A stretch of DNA of 64,000 bases from Lachnospiraceae bacterium M18-1 (GTDB lineage Bacteria; Bacillota; Clostridia; Lachnospirales; Lachnospiraceae): positions 725,387 to 789,386 of the forward strand of contig KE159610.1 in the NCBI GenBank assembly GCA_000403295.2, written 5' to 3'. Of this stretch, positions 33,931 to 42,302 are shown piece by piece. The translations under genes and the position numbers were made by a program. Under the pieces are notes generated by a model. That model worked only from the letters and a program-made list of their open reading frames with translations. It was not told the DNA's origin and ran no database searches. The stretch's first letter is position 1. Each line of letters begins with the position of its first letter.

Positions 33931-36372
33931 CTACAAATCATACACGCTCTTCGCCCTCAGCCCCTTCGCTTCTCCTCTCAGGATCTCCACTGTCCTGCTG
34001 CCGCCGTTTAAGTCAAAGTAGTTATCCGACAGCACCAGGTCTTCCGCTTCATTCTGGATCTCCACGCTTTTTGCGTAGGCCGCGGCCGTGACCGTAATCC
34101 GTTTCCCGTCCGTTTCCAGGGAAAGCTTTGGGTCCTCATATTGAAAATACTTGGGATAAGAAAAGATCACGGTTCCTTCCGAGACCTTCTTCCCGTCTAT
34201 CAAAGCCTCAAAACTTACATACTGGGTAAATACATCCACCTCCGGCAGCTCCGTCTTTTCCAGCCAGACGGCAGACAGTGCCGGAACCAGCACTTCCTCC
34301 CGCACTTCCCGGAGGCTTTCGCCGGATGCATTTCTCAGATTCCACTGAATAACCGCCTGCTTATCTTCCAACGTCTCATTGGCTGCATTGAGCCGGATAG
34401 ATTTTTCAAACTCAAAATGCTGCCGGTTCATGTTGGCTTCCTGGGTGAGCCAGCTCTGCTCCTCGCAGGAAATCAATATGGGGGCAAAAAACCGTTTTGC
34501 ATAATAGTGGAGCGCCTTCCACCGTCCGCAGTAATCAATGGAGGACCAGGAAATGACCGGCCAGCAGTCGTTCAGCTGCCAGTAAACAGCTCCCATGCAG
34601 CGTCCCCGGTTTCTCCGGAAATGCTCCACCCCGTAGCGGATAGCGTCTGCCTGCAAAAGCTGGGAGGCATACAGGACGTCCTCGAAGCTTGTGGGATAAC
34701 GGTAGGTCTGCTGGAGATAATTCATGATTTTTCCGTTTGCGCCGTAATTCCGCTGATGCTTTTCCATGACATAGGAAAAGATATTCCAGTCCCGCGGATC
34801 GTCGGTAAATGTCTCTATCGTCTTTTTGCACGGAAAGGACTGGAATCCGAACTCCGATGCATAGCGGAAAAAATGTTTCCGATATTCAGAAAACGGCTTA
34901 TTGCCGTGCCATACCTCCCAGTAATGCACATCCCCCCTGTCCGGGTCATTGGGATTGTCAAAGGAACCGCCGGAGGACGGGCTCGCAGGCCAGTAAAAGG
35001 TCTGGGGATCGTGTATGTTCAGGATGCCGGGGATGATCCGCTCATACATGAAAAGATAATCCCGCACCTCCGTTGGTTTTGTCACCCAGCACCTTTCATC
35101 CACAAACATTTCCATCTCATTGTTTCCGCACCACAGCGCCAGGCAGGCATGGTGGCGGATCCGCTTCACGTTGTCGATGAACTCTTGTGTAATATTTTCC
35201 TCAAATTCCGGCGTCAGCTCGTACACCGAACATGCGAACATGAAGTCCTGCCAGACCGCCAGCCCCAGCTCGTCGCAGAGGTCGTAAAACCAGTCATCCG
35301 GATAGAAGCCGCCGCCCCAGACACGGATCACGTTGAAGTTGGCCAGCTTACAGTCCTCCAGAAGGCACCGGGTCTTCTCACGGCTTCGGTTCCCCAGGAG
35401 ATGCTCCTCCGGGATGTAGTCCGCGCCCATGGCAAAAAACGGCTTTCCGTTTATGACATGGGCAAAGCTCTCGCCCCATTCGTCTTTTTCCCGCTGTACG
35501 GTCATGCTGCGCAGGCCGATCCGCCGTTTCCAGGTATCTGCCTGTACGCCGCCGCAAAACAGAACTGCTTCCACTTCGTATAAGGGCTGTTCACCCAGGC
35601 CGCTGATCCACCAGAGCTGAGGATCCTCTACGACGATGCGGCCCTTTCCGTCCGGAGCGAGTATGATTTCTTCACTTTTCTCATTCCCGGGAGCAGTCAC
35701 ACGGATCCGGATGCTGCCGCCTTCCTGCTCTTCGGCCGCGTATTCCGCGTCAAAGTCCAGGATACAGCGCCCGTCCCGGTGTGTCTGGCTGATCCGGACG
35801 CTGTCAATCCTTCCTTTTGTTACTTTACAGAGCCGGACCGGACGGAAAATCCCGGCATCCGGAAGATGCGCCCCCCAGTCCCATCCGAACATATAATGCG
35901 CTTTCCGCAGGTGCATGAAGCCTTCATAAGTATCCTCATTTCCGATATTTCCATATTTTTTGTATGCATCCGCGATATATTTCAAAGGGGAGCGAAACAG
36001 GATCCGGAGAACATTCTTTTCATCGGTGCGGAGCAGGGAGCCGACATCAAACTCCCATGTCCGGTGCATATTGCATGCTTCCCCGATGAGACTGTCGTTC
36101 AGAAAAATCTCCGCCGCCGTGTCCAGGCCCTCAAAACGCAGGAAAGCTGCAGAGTATGTGTCAGTGTCTGATTCCTCAAAGGTGCAGACATACTCATAAT
36201 CGAAATTCATCAGGGCGCAGATTTCATCCTCGTTATCCTTCCAATACGGATCCTTCATATTGTGATTCCGCAGCAGATCCGTATATACCGATCCCGGAAC
36301 TGCCGCCTCCTGCCATTCCTCTCCGCCCGCACGGCGCATTTTCCAGTTTTTATCTAATGTTCTCACTTCCAT
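33931..36372 (-). CDS. GH2 beta-mannosidase
   Basis: 813 residues, intracellular (no signal peptide). N-terminal sugar-binding domain with WKMRRAGGEEWQEAAVPGSV and FDWDWGAHLPDAGIFRPVRL-type sequence (GWDWGAHLPDAGIF near residue 165); the catalytic barrel has IRVWGGGFYPDDWFYDLCDE, the acid/base WCGNNEMEMF near residue 412 and the nucleophile region ASEFGFQSFP near residue 507. These are the standard beta-mannosidase signatures (WGG, NNE, SEFG). It would release mannose from beta-1,4-mannosides such as the core Man-beta-GlcNAc of N-glycans. It is the last gene of the ABC-transporter mannoside operon and follows the isomerase by 23 bp. Confidence 0.93.
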   Translation of the reverse strand: MEVRTLDKNWKMRRAGGEEWQEAAVPGSVYTDLLRNHNMKDPYWKDNEDEICALMNFDYEYVCTFEESDTDTYSAAFLRFEGLDTAAEIFLNDSLIGEACNMHRTWEFDVGSLLRTDEKNVLRILFRSPLKYIADAYKKYGNIGNEDTYEGFMHLRKAHYMFGWDWGAHLPDAGIFRPVRLCKVTKGRIDSVRISQTHRDGRCILDFDAEYAAEEQEGGSIRIRVTAPGNEKSEEIILAPDGKGRIVVEDPQLWWISGLGEQPLYEVEAVLFCGGVQADTWKRRIGLRSMTVQREKDEWGESFAHVINGKPFFAMGADYIPEEHLLGNRSREKTRCLLEDCKLANFNVIRVWGGGFYPDDWFYDLCDELGLAVWQDFMFACSVYELTPEFEENITQEFIDNVKRIRHHACLALWCGNNEMEMFVDERCWVTKPTEVRDYLFMYERIIPGILNIHDPQTFYWPASPSSGGSFDNPNDPDRGDVHYWEVWHGNKPFSEYRKHFFRYASEFGFQSFPCKKTIETFTDDPRDWNIFSYVMEKHQRNYGANGKIMNYLQQTYRYPTSFEDVLYASQLLQADAIRYGVEHFRRNRGRCMGAVYWQLNDCWPVISWSSIDYCGRWKALHYYAKRFFAPILISCEEQSWLTQEANMNRQHFEFEKSIRLNAANETLEDKQAVIQWNLRNASGESLREVREEVLVPALSAVWLEKTELPEVDVFTQYVSFEALIDGKKVSEGTVIFSYPKYFQYEDPKLSLETDGKRITVTAAAYAKSVEIQNEAEDLVLSDNYFDLNGGSRTVEILRGEAKGLRAKSVYDL

Positions 36373-36395
36373 AAAAAGGCTCCCCTTTCCTGTCT

Positions 36396-37076
36396 CTACT
36401 CTGCCGCCGGGTACTCGTTGCAGAGAAGCCGGTACGCCGGTTCGTCCTCTTCGATGGCCGGGAACCGTCCGATGGGCTCGTAGAACCGGTTGTCGTTCTC
36501 GTCGTCATTGCACATGGAGACCTCTCCCAGAAGAACCGCCCCGGTTCCCTCTTCCACATGGAAATCGTGGTACATATAAGGATAGACCGTGATGCTCTCT
36601 CCCGGCTGCAGCCGAACCTGAGTCCCTGCAGGCACGGTAAACTCCCTGCCGTCGCAGTTCACCTTCACGTCGGTATCCGCAAATTCCCCGTTTTCCGTGG
36701 AATTGTAGACCGTGATCAAAACATTGCCGCCGCCCCGGTTGATGATGTCCTCCATCTTGTTCCAGTGGAAATGCATGGGCGCCATCTGGCCTTCCTTGAC
36801 CATCAAGAGCTTTTCCGCGTAGGTTTTCGTATATTTGTCATTTTTAAGATTTCCGTTCCGCAGAGTGATCAGTGCAAATCCTACCTCGTCAAATTTTCCA
36901 AGTCCGTAATCCGTGATATCCCATCCCAGCATGTTGTCGCGGATCTCATCGTATTCGTGATTCTTTTCCGCCCAGTCCTGGGGGGTCCACTTACAGAATG
37001 GGGGCAGTTCAAAACCGTGCTCCTTGATTAATGCTTCCATGCCTTTGATGGCCTGGTTGATCTCGCTTCTTTTCAT
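36396..37076 (-). CDS. D-lyxose/D-mannose ketol-isomerase (cupin)
   Basis: 226 residues of the D-lyxose isomerase cupin family. Family-like regions: MKRSEINQAIKGMEALIKEH, LPPFCKWTPQDW, DITDYGLGKFDEVGFALITL, and the metal-site cluster QMAPMHFHWNKMEDIINRGG with the His-x-His and Glu ligands for Mn2+. These enzymes convert D-mannose to D-fructose and D-lyxose to D-xylulose. Next to a beta-mannosidase and a sugar ABC transporter, D-mannose isomerisation is the likely job. Start 37076 has GAGGAG about 13 bases upstream; a longer in-frame start at 37157 reads a non-family leader. Confidence 0.9.
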   Translation of the reverse strand: MKRSEINQAIKGMEALIKEHGFELPPFCKWTPQDWAEKNHEYDEIRDNMLGWDITDYGLGKFDEVGFALITLRNGNLKNDKYTKTYAEKLLMVKEGQMAPMHFHWNKMEDIINRGGGNVLITVYNSTENGEFADTDVKVNCDGREFTVPAGTQVRLQPGESITVYPYMYHDFHVEEGTGAVLLGEVSMCNDDENDNRFYEPIGRFPAIEEDEPAYRLLCNEYPAAE

Positions 37077-37172
37077 CGTTCCATCTCTCCTCTCGTATGA
37101 TTCACCGCTCCCGCATGTCTCAGCGGAAGCGGCGTCTCTGCACTTGCAGCCGTTCACGGCCTGACCGGCTGC

Positions 37173-38657
37173 TTATTTTCCATCTTTCCATTCATCAATC
37201 TGGCTCTGCATCTCGTCGATCACGTCCTGCACGCCGGTTGCCTCCAGCTTCTTCTGAAGCTGCGGAAGGTATTCCTCCGGATCCACGCTTCCTGTATACA
37301 GGGATTTTCCAAATTCATCCAGGACATTCCGGAAGCCCGCTACCTGGGTGCTGACCGGGTCCAGGTCGAAGTCGAACCCAAAGGACGGCGCTTCCTCGGA
37401 GGCATCGTTGAACTCCTTGAAGGTTGCCCATTTGTCCAGAGGCTCGTTATCTAATACATAGGTGTTGAACAGTCCTCCCTGCACCCAGTAAGGCACAGAA
37501 TAGTCTTTTTTCGCCGCTTCGTCCAGCTTGATCTTGAAGTCATAGACATAATCTTTTCCCTCTGCAGCCTCGACCTCGGATGCGTCCGGCTCCGCCTTCT
37601 CCCAGTGTACGCCTTCGATTCCGTAGTTCAGCAGGTTCCGCAGATATTCGTCGGTGTTGATCAGGTTGAGCAGTGCAATGGCTTTTTCGGGATGCTCGGA
37701 ATTTTTGTTGACAGCCGTCAGCGCCCCTCTGGCAGAAGCATTGGTGATCTTCGTATCCATGATCTGGGTCGCCACCACTTCATACCCCAGGTCCTTGCCC
37801 CAGATCAGCTCCGCGTATGGCTGGCCGTCGCCCTTTGTGACAAAACGCTTGATGGATTTGTCGTCGGAAGCGGTAGCCGCGTCTTTGTTGATATAGCCTT
37901 CTGTATAATACTTGCGCATGGTTGCAAGGGTGGACTTCATTCTCTCGGTTTCGAAAACATTTTTCACGGTCAGAGAATCGTCCCCGTATTCGATGCCCAC
38001 CGGATCCTGGATCTTATCCATATAGGTAGGCGCCGTATAGTCCTTGGTCAGATACAGCGGCACCACATCCGGCTCTTTCTCCTTGATCAGCTTAAGCCAG
38101 GGCTCTAAGTCTTCCAGGGAATGGATCTCTTCATATGGAATGTCGTATTTGTCTACATATTCTTTGGTAAATACCCACATAGGGCAGTTTCCGATCTCCT
38201 TCTCGCTGGGCACGCCGTAGGTCACTCCGCCTACCTTGGCCGCCTCCCAGAAACGCGGGTCGATCCGCTCGTACATTTCCTGCTCCTGGATCAGGTCGTC
38301 CAGCTCGAGAAATGCCCCCTTCTGGGCGTTCTGAAGATAATCGTTGGCCCAGGAACAGGTAAAGCACAGATCCCATGCATCGCCGGTATTGATGACTACC
38401 TGCATCTTCTGATTATAGTCTCCCCAGCCTACTTTTACAATGTTTAATTTTACGCCGATCTTTTCCTGGGTGTACTCGTTCACCTTTTCCAGGACCGTCT
38501 GGTCGTCGTTCTGGGAATCCCCCACCTGGTACCAGGTCAGCTCCGTGATCTCTTCTCCGCTCTCGTTGGTCTCCCCTTTTCCTCCGCAGCCTGCTAAACT
38601 TCCGGCCGCAAGTGCGGACGCGATTGTCAGTGCCATCCACTTTTTATTCCATCTCAT
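37173..38657 (-). CDS. Sugar ABC transporter substrate-binding lipoprotein
   Basis: 494 residues. The signal peptide MALTIASALAAGSLAGCGGK has a lipobox LAGC, so it is anchored by a diacylglyceryl cysteine outside the membrane. The mature protein is a family 1 solute-binding protein of the large LplA/YtcQ type: LTWYQVGDSQNDDQTVLEKV, then GDAWDLCFTCSWANDYLQNA and GVTYGVPSEKEIGNCPMW. Start 38657 has AGGAG nine bases upstream. The gene follows two permeases on the same strand, and the operon ends with isomerase and beta-mannosidase, so the ligand is probably a mannose-containing oligosaccharide (inference). No ATPase gene is nearby; a shared MsmK-type ATPase is expected. Confidence 0.92.
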   Translation of the reverse strand: MRWNKKWMALTIASALAAGSLAGCGGKGETNESGEEITELTWYQVGDSQNDDQTVLEKVNEYTQEKIGVKLNIVKVGWGDYNQKMQVVINTGDAWDLCFTCSWANDYLQNAQKGAFLELDDLIQEQEMYERIDPRFWEAAKVGGVTYGVPSEKEIGNCPMWVFTKEYVDKYDIPYEEIHSLEDLEPWLKLIKEKEPDVVPLYLTKDYTAPTYMDKIQDPVGIEYGDDSLTVKNVFETERMKSTLATMRKYYTEGYINKDAATASDDKSIKRFVTKGDGQPYAELIWGKDLGYEVVATQIMDTKITNASARGALTAVNKNSEHPEKAIALLNLINTDEYLRNLLNYGIEGVHWEKAEPDASEVEAAEGKDYVYDFKIKLDEAAKKDYSVPYWVQGGLFNTYVLDNEPLDKWATFKEFNDASEEAPSFGFDFDLDPVSTQVAGFRNVLDEFGKSLYTGSVDPEEYLPQLQKKLEATGVQDVIDEMQSQIDEWKDGK

Positions 38658-38795
38658 GATCAAATTCTCCTTTTCTATTTCTATGTCCTCCCGGAATCCC
38701 GTATCCGGCAAATGACGCAGGATTCCGTGGCTGTCAGTTTTTCTTCCATATTTCTTCCATGATTCTATGCGCAGAATCCGCTGTCCGGCCTGCTC

Positions 38796-39758
38796 TTACT
38801 CCTTTACCGCCCCGATGGTCAGCCCGTTTACAAAGTACCTCTGGAAAAACGGATAGGCAAAGATGATCGGCAGCGTGGAGATTACAACAATGGCCATCTT
38901 GATCGTTTCCTTGGGCAGGTTGGCCGCTGCCTGGATGCCGTCCACGCCCATCATGGACTTGTTGCTGGCCAGCCAGTCGATGGAGCTCTCAATCTGGATC
39001 AGCAAATACTGCAGCGGAATCCAAGTTTTGTCGTCCATGTACATCATAGCATTAAACCAGTCGTTCCAGTAGCCCAATGTTAAAAACAGTCCGATGGTTG
39101 CCAGCCCCGGCAGCGCCATGGGAATGACGATCTTAAAGAACAGGTGCCACTCCGACGCCCCGTCGATTTTTGCCGACTCCACCACCGAATCGGGAATGCT
39201 TGTTTTGAAAAATGTCCGCAGCACGATGATGTTGTAGGAGTTCAGGCACAACGGCAAGATCAGCGCCCAGATGGTATTTTTCAGCATCAGCACCTTGGTC
39301 ACGATCAGGTAATTGGCGATCATACCGCCGGAAAACAGCATGGGGATCGTGATCACCTTTGTAAAAAAGGAGCGGAACTCGTAGGTTTTTCTGGAAAGCG
39401 CGTATGCGTAGGTTCCGGTCAGAAGCAGCCCCAGAAGCGTTCCCGTCACCGTTACCAGGATGGTCACGCCGTAGCTTCTGATGATATTTTCTCCCGCGCT
39501 GACGATGTATTCGTATGCGTAAAAGCTCCATTTTTCCGGGATGAACCGGTAGCCGTTCATGGCCAGGCTTTCCTCGTCCGTCAGCGAAATGATGATGACG
39601 AAGATAAACGGGATCACGCTCAGAAGGGACAGGATCGTCAGGATCGTGTTAAACAGTACATTGGTGGAGCTTTTTATGGAGTTGTAGCTGCACTGCGCGT
39701 CTTCCAGCTTCCGCAGCTTTTTCTCATAAGCACGCTCTTTTAAATTCAGTAATGACAT
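38796..39758 (-). CDS. Sugar ABC permease, YtcP/MalG-like
   Basis: 320 residues and six membrane helices. The EAA loop is present as SAKIDGASEWHLFFKIVIPM (residues ~200-220), which docks the ATPase. The N-terminal segment (VLFNTILTILSLLSVIPFIF, SLTDEESLAMNGYRFIPEKW) and C-terminal QRYFVNGLTIGAVKE are standard for CUT1 permeases of the LplC type. It follows the first permease by 18 bp. In the membrane it pairs with that protein to import the oligosaccharide delivered by the lipoprotein. Confidence 0.92.
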   Translation of the reverse strand: MSLLNLKERAYEKKLRKLEDAQCSYNSIKSSTNVLFNTILTILSLLSVIPFIFVIIISLTDEESLAMNGYRFIPEKWSFYAYEYIVSAGENIIRSYGVTILVTVTGTLLGLLLTGTYAYALSRKTYEFRSFFTKVITIPMLFSGGMIANYLIVTKVLMLKNTIWALILPLCLNSYNIIVLRTFFKTSIPDSVVESAKIDGASEWHLFFKIVIPMALPGLATIGLFLTLGYWNDWFNAMMYMDDKTWIPLQYLLIQIESSIDWLASNKSMMGVDGIQAAANLPKETIKMAIVVISTLPIIFAYPFFQRYFVNGLTIGAVKE

Positions 39759-39776
39759 TTTCTCCTATCTCCTTTC

Positions 39777-40724
39777 TTAGAATAACGCGTTTTCGCTGTC
39801 CACTTTGGACACGATCTTGTTGGCGATCATGATCAGTACAAATCCGACCGTAGACTGGAACAGCGCCGCCGCCGAGCTCATCCCAATCTCGCCGCTGGTT
39901 TTCAACGCCCGGAAAATGTAGGTATCCAGTACGTTTGTCACCGGGTACAGAGGGCCGGAATCCTTGGGAAGCTGGTAGAACAGCCCGAAGTCCGCCTTGA
40001 AAATGCCTCCGATGGACATGATCAGCAGGATCGTGATAACCGGCCGCAAAAGGGGCAGGGTGATGTACTTGATCTGCTGCCATTTGGTGGCCCCGTCCAG
40101 TACGGCGGCTTCGTAATAGGTCTTGTCAATGCCGCAGATGGACGCCAGGTATACGACGGTGTTGTAGCCCACGCCTTTCCACTGGCTCATGAAAATGATG
40201 ATAAAGGGCCAGTATTTTTTCTCCGTATACCAGGAAACGCTGTCCTGGCCGAACTGCTGGAGCACTGCGTTGAAATAGCCTTTTTCCGGGTTCAGGAACG
40301 CAAACACGCAGTAGCTGACCACAACCCATGACAGGAAATAGGGCAGGAACATGGAGCTCTGATAGATCTTCGCCATTCCTTTATTTTTCAGTTCATTTAA
40401 AAGCAGGGCCACGATCACCGGCAGTACGATTCCGAGAACGATAAACGCCACGTTGTACAGTACCGTATTCCGCAGGATGATCCAGGCATCCCCGCTGCTG
40501 AACAGGAATTTAAAGTTGTCCAGCCCTACAAATTCGCTGGAGATCAGGCTCTGGAAAAAATTGCCCGACAACCTGTATTTCTTAAATGCCACCAGAATCC
40601 CGAACAAAGGCAGGTAGGCAAACAGAAAAAACCAGACTGCACCCGGGGCGCTTAAGATCAGCAGCTCTTTGTTGGTCCTAAGCTTCGAAAAAAATCCCCT
40701 CTTCTTTACTTTTTTGTCGTGCAT
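39777..40724 (-). CDS. Sugar ABC permease, LplB/MalF-like
   Basis: 315 residues with six helices. The N-terminal KLRTNKELLILSAPGAVWFF and LFGILVAFKKYRLSGNFFQS match LplB/YteP-type permeases; the EAA loop is EAAVLDGATKWQQIKYITLP. Start 40724 follows AGGAGG by ten bases; a longer reading frame to 40862 encodes a Ser/Ala-rich non-family leader. First gene of the permease-permease-lipoprotein-isomerase-beta-mannosidase operon. The promoter upstream has a good -10 and a poor -35, as expected for activation by the YesN-type regulator encoded 8 kb away. Confidence 0.92.
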   Translation of the reverse strand: MHDKKVKKRGFFSKLRTNKELLILSAPGAVWFFLFAYLPLFGILVAFKKYRLSGNFFQSLISSEFVGLDNFKFLFSSGDAWIILRNTVLYNVAFIVLGIVLPVIVALLLNELKNKGMAKIYQSSMFLPYFLSWVVVSYCVFAFLNPEKGYFNAVLQQFGQDSVSWYTEKKYWPFIIIFMSQWKGVGYNTVVYLASICGIDKTYYEAAVLDGATKWQQIKYITLPLLRPVITILLIMSIGGIFKADFGLFYQLPKDSGPLYPVTNVLDTYIFRALKTSGEIGMSSAAALFQSTVGFVLIMIANKIVSKVDSENALF

Positions 40725-40897
40725 TGCATCACAACCTCCTTCACTTTCAGATAGTGTTTCACCGCTGGGATCTGCACGTCCTGCGGTGTCAGATGCTTCT
40801 CCCGCATCGGCTGTCTCGCAGATGCGGCGGATAACGGAAGATTGCCGGCTTGTTTCTGTCATCTTTTTAAAACGATTTCCGTGTTCTGAACAATTAC

Positions 40898-40926
40898 ATT
40901 ATATACCAGATGGAGATTTGATTCCT
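40898..40926 (-). promoter_or_regulatory. Promoter of the mannoside ABC operon
   Basis: TATAAT on the minus strand at 40903-40898, about 175 bases before the first permease start; the -35 position (AGGAAT) is poor. About 15 bp further upstream, GGAAACTGAAAGTTTTC is a partly palindromic candidate activator site. The long leader has no obvious terminator. Confidence 0.5.
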
Positions 40927-41007
40927 AGTTGAAAACTTTCAGTTTCCATGCACAAATTCTATGGCGGAGACATGGGAAAGTGGAAAAATTATATGTGGAA
41001 TTGAAAA

Positions 41008-41036
41008 AAGGAACTGGAAATTTTCCAGTTCCTTTG
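41008..41036. terminator. Intrinsic terminator after the HipA-like kinase gene
   Basis: A near-perfect palindrome: AAAGGAACTGGAAA followed one base later by TTTCCAGTTCCTTT. On the minus strand it ends in a run of T (CTTTTTTCAA) 16 bases after the kinase stop. It separates that transcript from the mannoside operon. Confidence 0.85.
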
Positions 41037-41051
41037 TATGTCTTAATGTGA

Positions 41052-41942
41052 TCAGCAATGTATTTTCTTATAAGCCGGTAAAAGAATCTTTTCCAGCCTT
41101 GCCTCTATATAGGTCTGATAAAATTCCCGCTGCAAAGAAGAAAGATATGGGACGCCTGCAATAAAAGCTTTCAGTTTTTCTATATCCACTCTCGGTAAAA
41201 TCCTCAAAAGCGCGTCCATACATTCCGTATGTTCACCTTTCATCAAAAAATCATAATAACGGATCTTCCTGCCATGCTCATGGATCGCAGACGTAGGAAA
41301 ATGAAAAATACGGGCATTGAGCTCGTCTTCATCCCGCAGGATTGTATTCATAATACTTTCATCAGCCTGCGGAAGCAGACAGCTCCCACAATCAAAAACA
41401 GGCGCAATCTCCGCAGACTGCCGCTTGTTGTCAATCAGGAATCCCCAATTACCATTATGCCTGTCAAAATTCCCAAGCAAGGTATCGACGATAAACATAT
41501 CCCAAAAGTGTTCTTTTAGTTTTTCCGGATTTACAAACTGCTGCTTTTCAAGAGATTCCATAATATCCGACAATTCCGTACCAGTTCCCCCATGTTCGGA
41601 ATCAATCACTGTATTTTTTATGGAGCAAAAATCATATAGTATTTTTCCGTCTTCCGTAAAATCTTTACACGCGCAGACGATTTTTGTCTTTCCCGATATC
41701 TGAAAAGTCCCCAGCAGCGTCTCCTGAGCGCAGATCCCGAGCATTTGAAAAATGGTGCTGGCAATATGCTCGCTATAGCAACTGTTCGTATAGGATAACG
41801 CGGTCGGTTTCTTTTCCGCAGACGGCGGAAATTTGAGCATATATGCATCCCCGTTATATTCTACTGCGATTTTCTTCCCATTTGCACCATTATACGCTTT
41901 CCCAAAAATCCGCCGGCAATCCGTAAAATCAATTCCGCCCAT
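41052..41942 (-). CDS. HipA/CtkA-like serine kinase, probable toxin
   Basis: 296 residues. HipA-fold kinase: a phosphate-binding N-lobe with YNGDAYMLKFPPSAEKK, catalytic loop LLGNFDRHNGNWGFLIDNKR (the N-x-DRH-x-x-NWG pattern, near residue 165) and metal-binding APVFDCGSCLLPQ near residue 195. It lacks the ~100-residue N-subdomain 1 of E. coli HipA, so it resembles CtkA or HipT. Start 41942 follows AGGAGA closely; the codons before that belong to the overlapping partner gene in another frame. It overlaps the partner by 14 bp. It would phosphorylate a host or phage target, possibly a tRNA synthetase as HipA and HipT do; the target is unknown. Confidence 0.85.
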   Translation of the reverse strand: MGGIDFTDCRRIFGKAYNGANGKKIAVEYNGDAYMLKFPPSAEKKPTALSYTNSCYSEHIASTIFQMLGICAQETLLGTFQISGKTKIVCACKDFTEDGKILYDFCSIKNTVIDSEHGGTGTELSDIMESLEKQQFVNPEKLKEHFWDMFIVDTLLGNFDRHNGNWGFLIDNKRQSAEIAPVFDCGSCLLPQADESIMNTILRDEDELNARIFHFPTSAIHEHGRKIRYYDFLMKGEHTECMDALLRILPRVDIEKLKAFIAGVPYLSSLQREFYQTYIEARLEKILLPAYKKIHC

Positions 41943-42210
41943 TCTCCTGGCCTCCCCAAAGGAATTTTTTCCGCAGATAGTCCGCATGCTCCGGAGTGAT
42001 TGCGCCGGCGCTGATCTCTGCTGTGTTGATGCTCCCGTATAACTCCCCCCACAGGCAGTCAAGCAAGGAAGATCCTTTTTCCAGACCTTCTTTGTAAGCG
42101 TCCAGATCATGCTGCAGGTAATCCGGCAGTCCAAATTCATAAGAACGTTCCCGAAGCTCCTGTACGGAGGGTTCTGCGGCAGCTTGAATATCCACATCTT
42201 TTTCCCGCAT
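41929..42210 (-). CDS. Small partner protein of the HipA-like kinase, probable antitoxin
   Basis: 93 residues. After a charged start it reads EPSVQELRERSYEFGLPDYL, then HDLDAYKEGLEKGSSLLDCL and ELYGSINTAEISAGAITPEH ending YLRKKFLWGG. It is helical and acidic and has no helix-turn-helix, so it is not a HipB homolog. The 14-bp overlap with the kinase gene and a shared strong promoter argue for an antitoxin or regulatory partner. The DYLRKKFL ending recurs, in my recollection, in small proteins next to such kinases in Clostridia, but I cannot give a family name. Start 42210 has GGGGGT ten bases upstream. Confidence 0.65.
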   Translation of the reverse strand: MREKDVDIQAAAEPSVQELRERSYEFGLPDYLQHDLDAYKEGLEKGSSLLDCLWGELYGSINTAEISAGAITPEHADYLRKKFLWGGQENGRN

Positions 42211-42249
42211 TGAAACGTCTACCCCCAGTCCTTTTGTTTCCTGGTTTTT

Positions 42250-42278
42250 AGTATATTGTCTCCCTTTTACGTTGTCAA
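42250..42278 (-). promoter_or_regulatory. Promoter of the kinase module
   Basis: Minus strand TTGACA (42278-42273), 17-bp spacer, TATACT (42255-42250). Near consensus, in the 92-bp gap after the alcohol dehydrogenase stop. The module is therefore likely transcribed independently of the PTS cassette. Confidence 0.8.
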
Positions 42279-42302
42279 CCTTTTTGAACGGCAGTATAAT
42301 GA

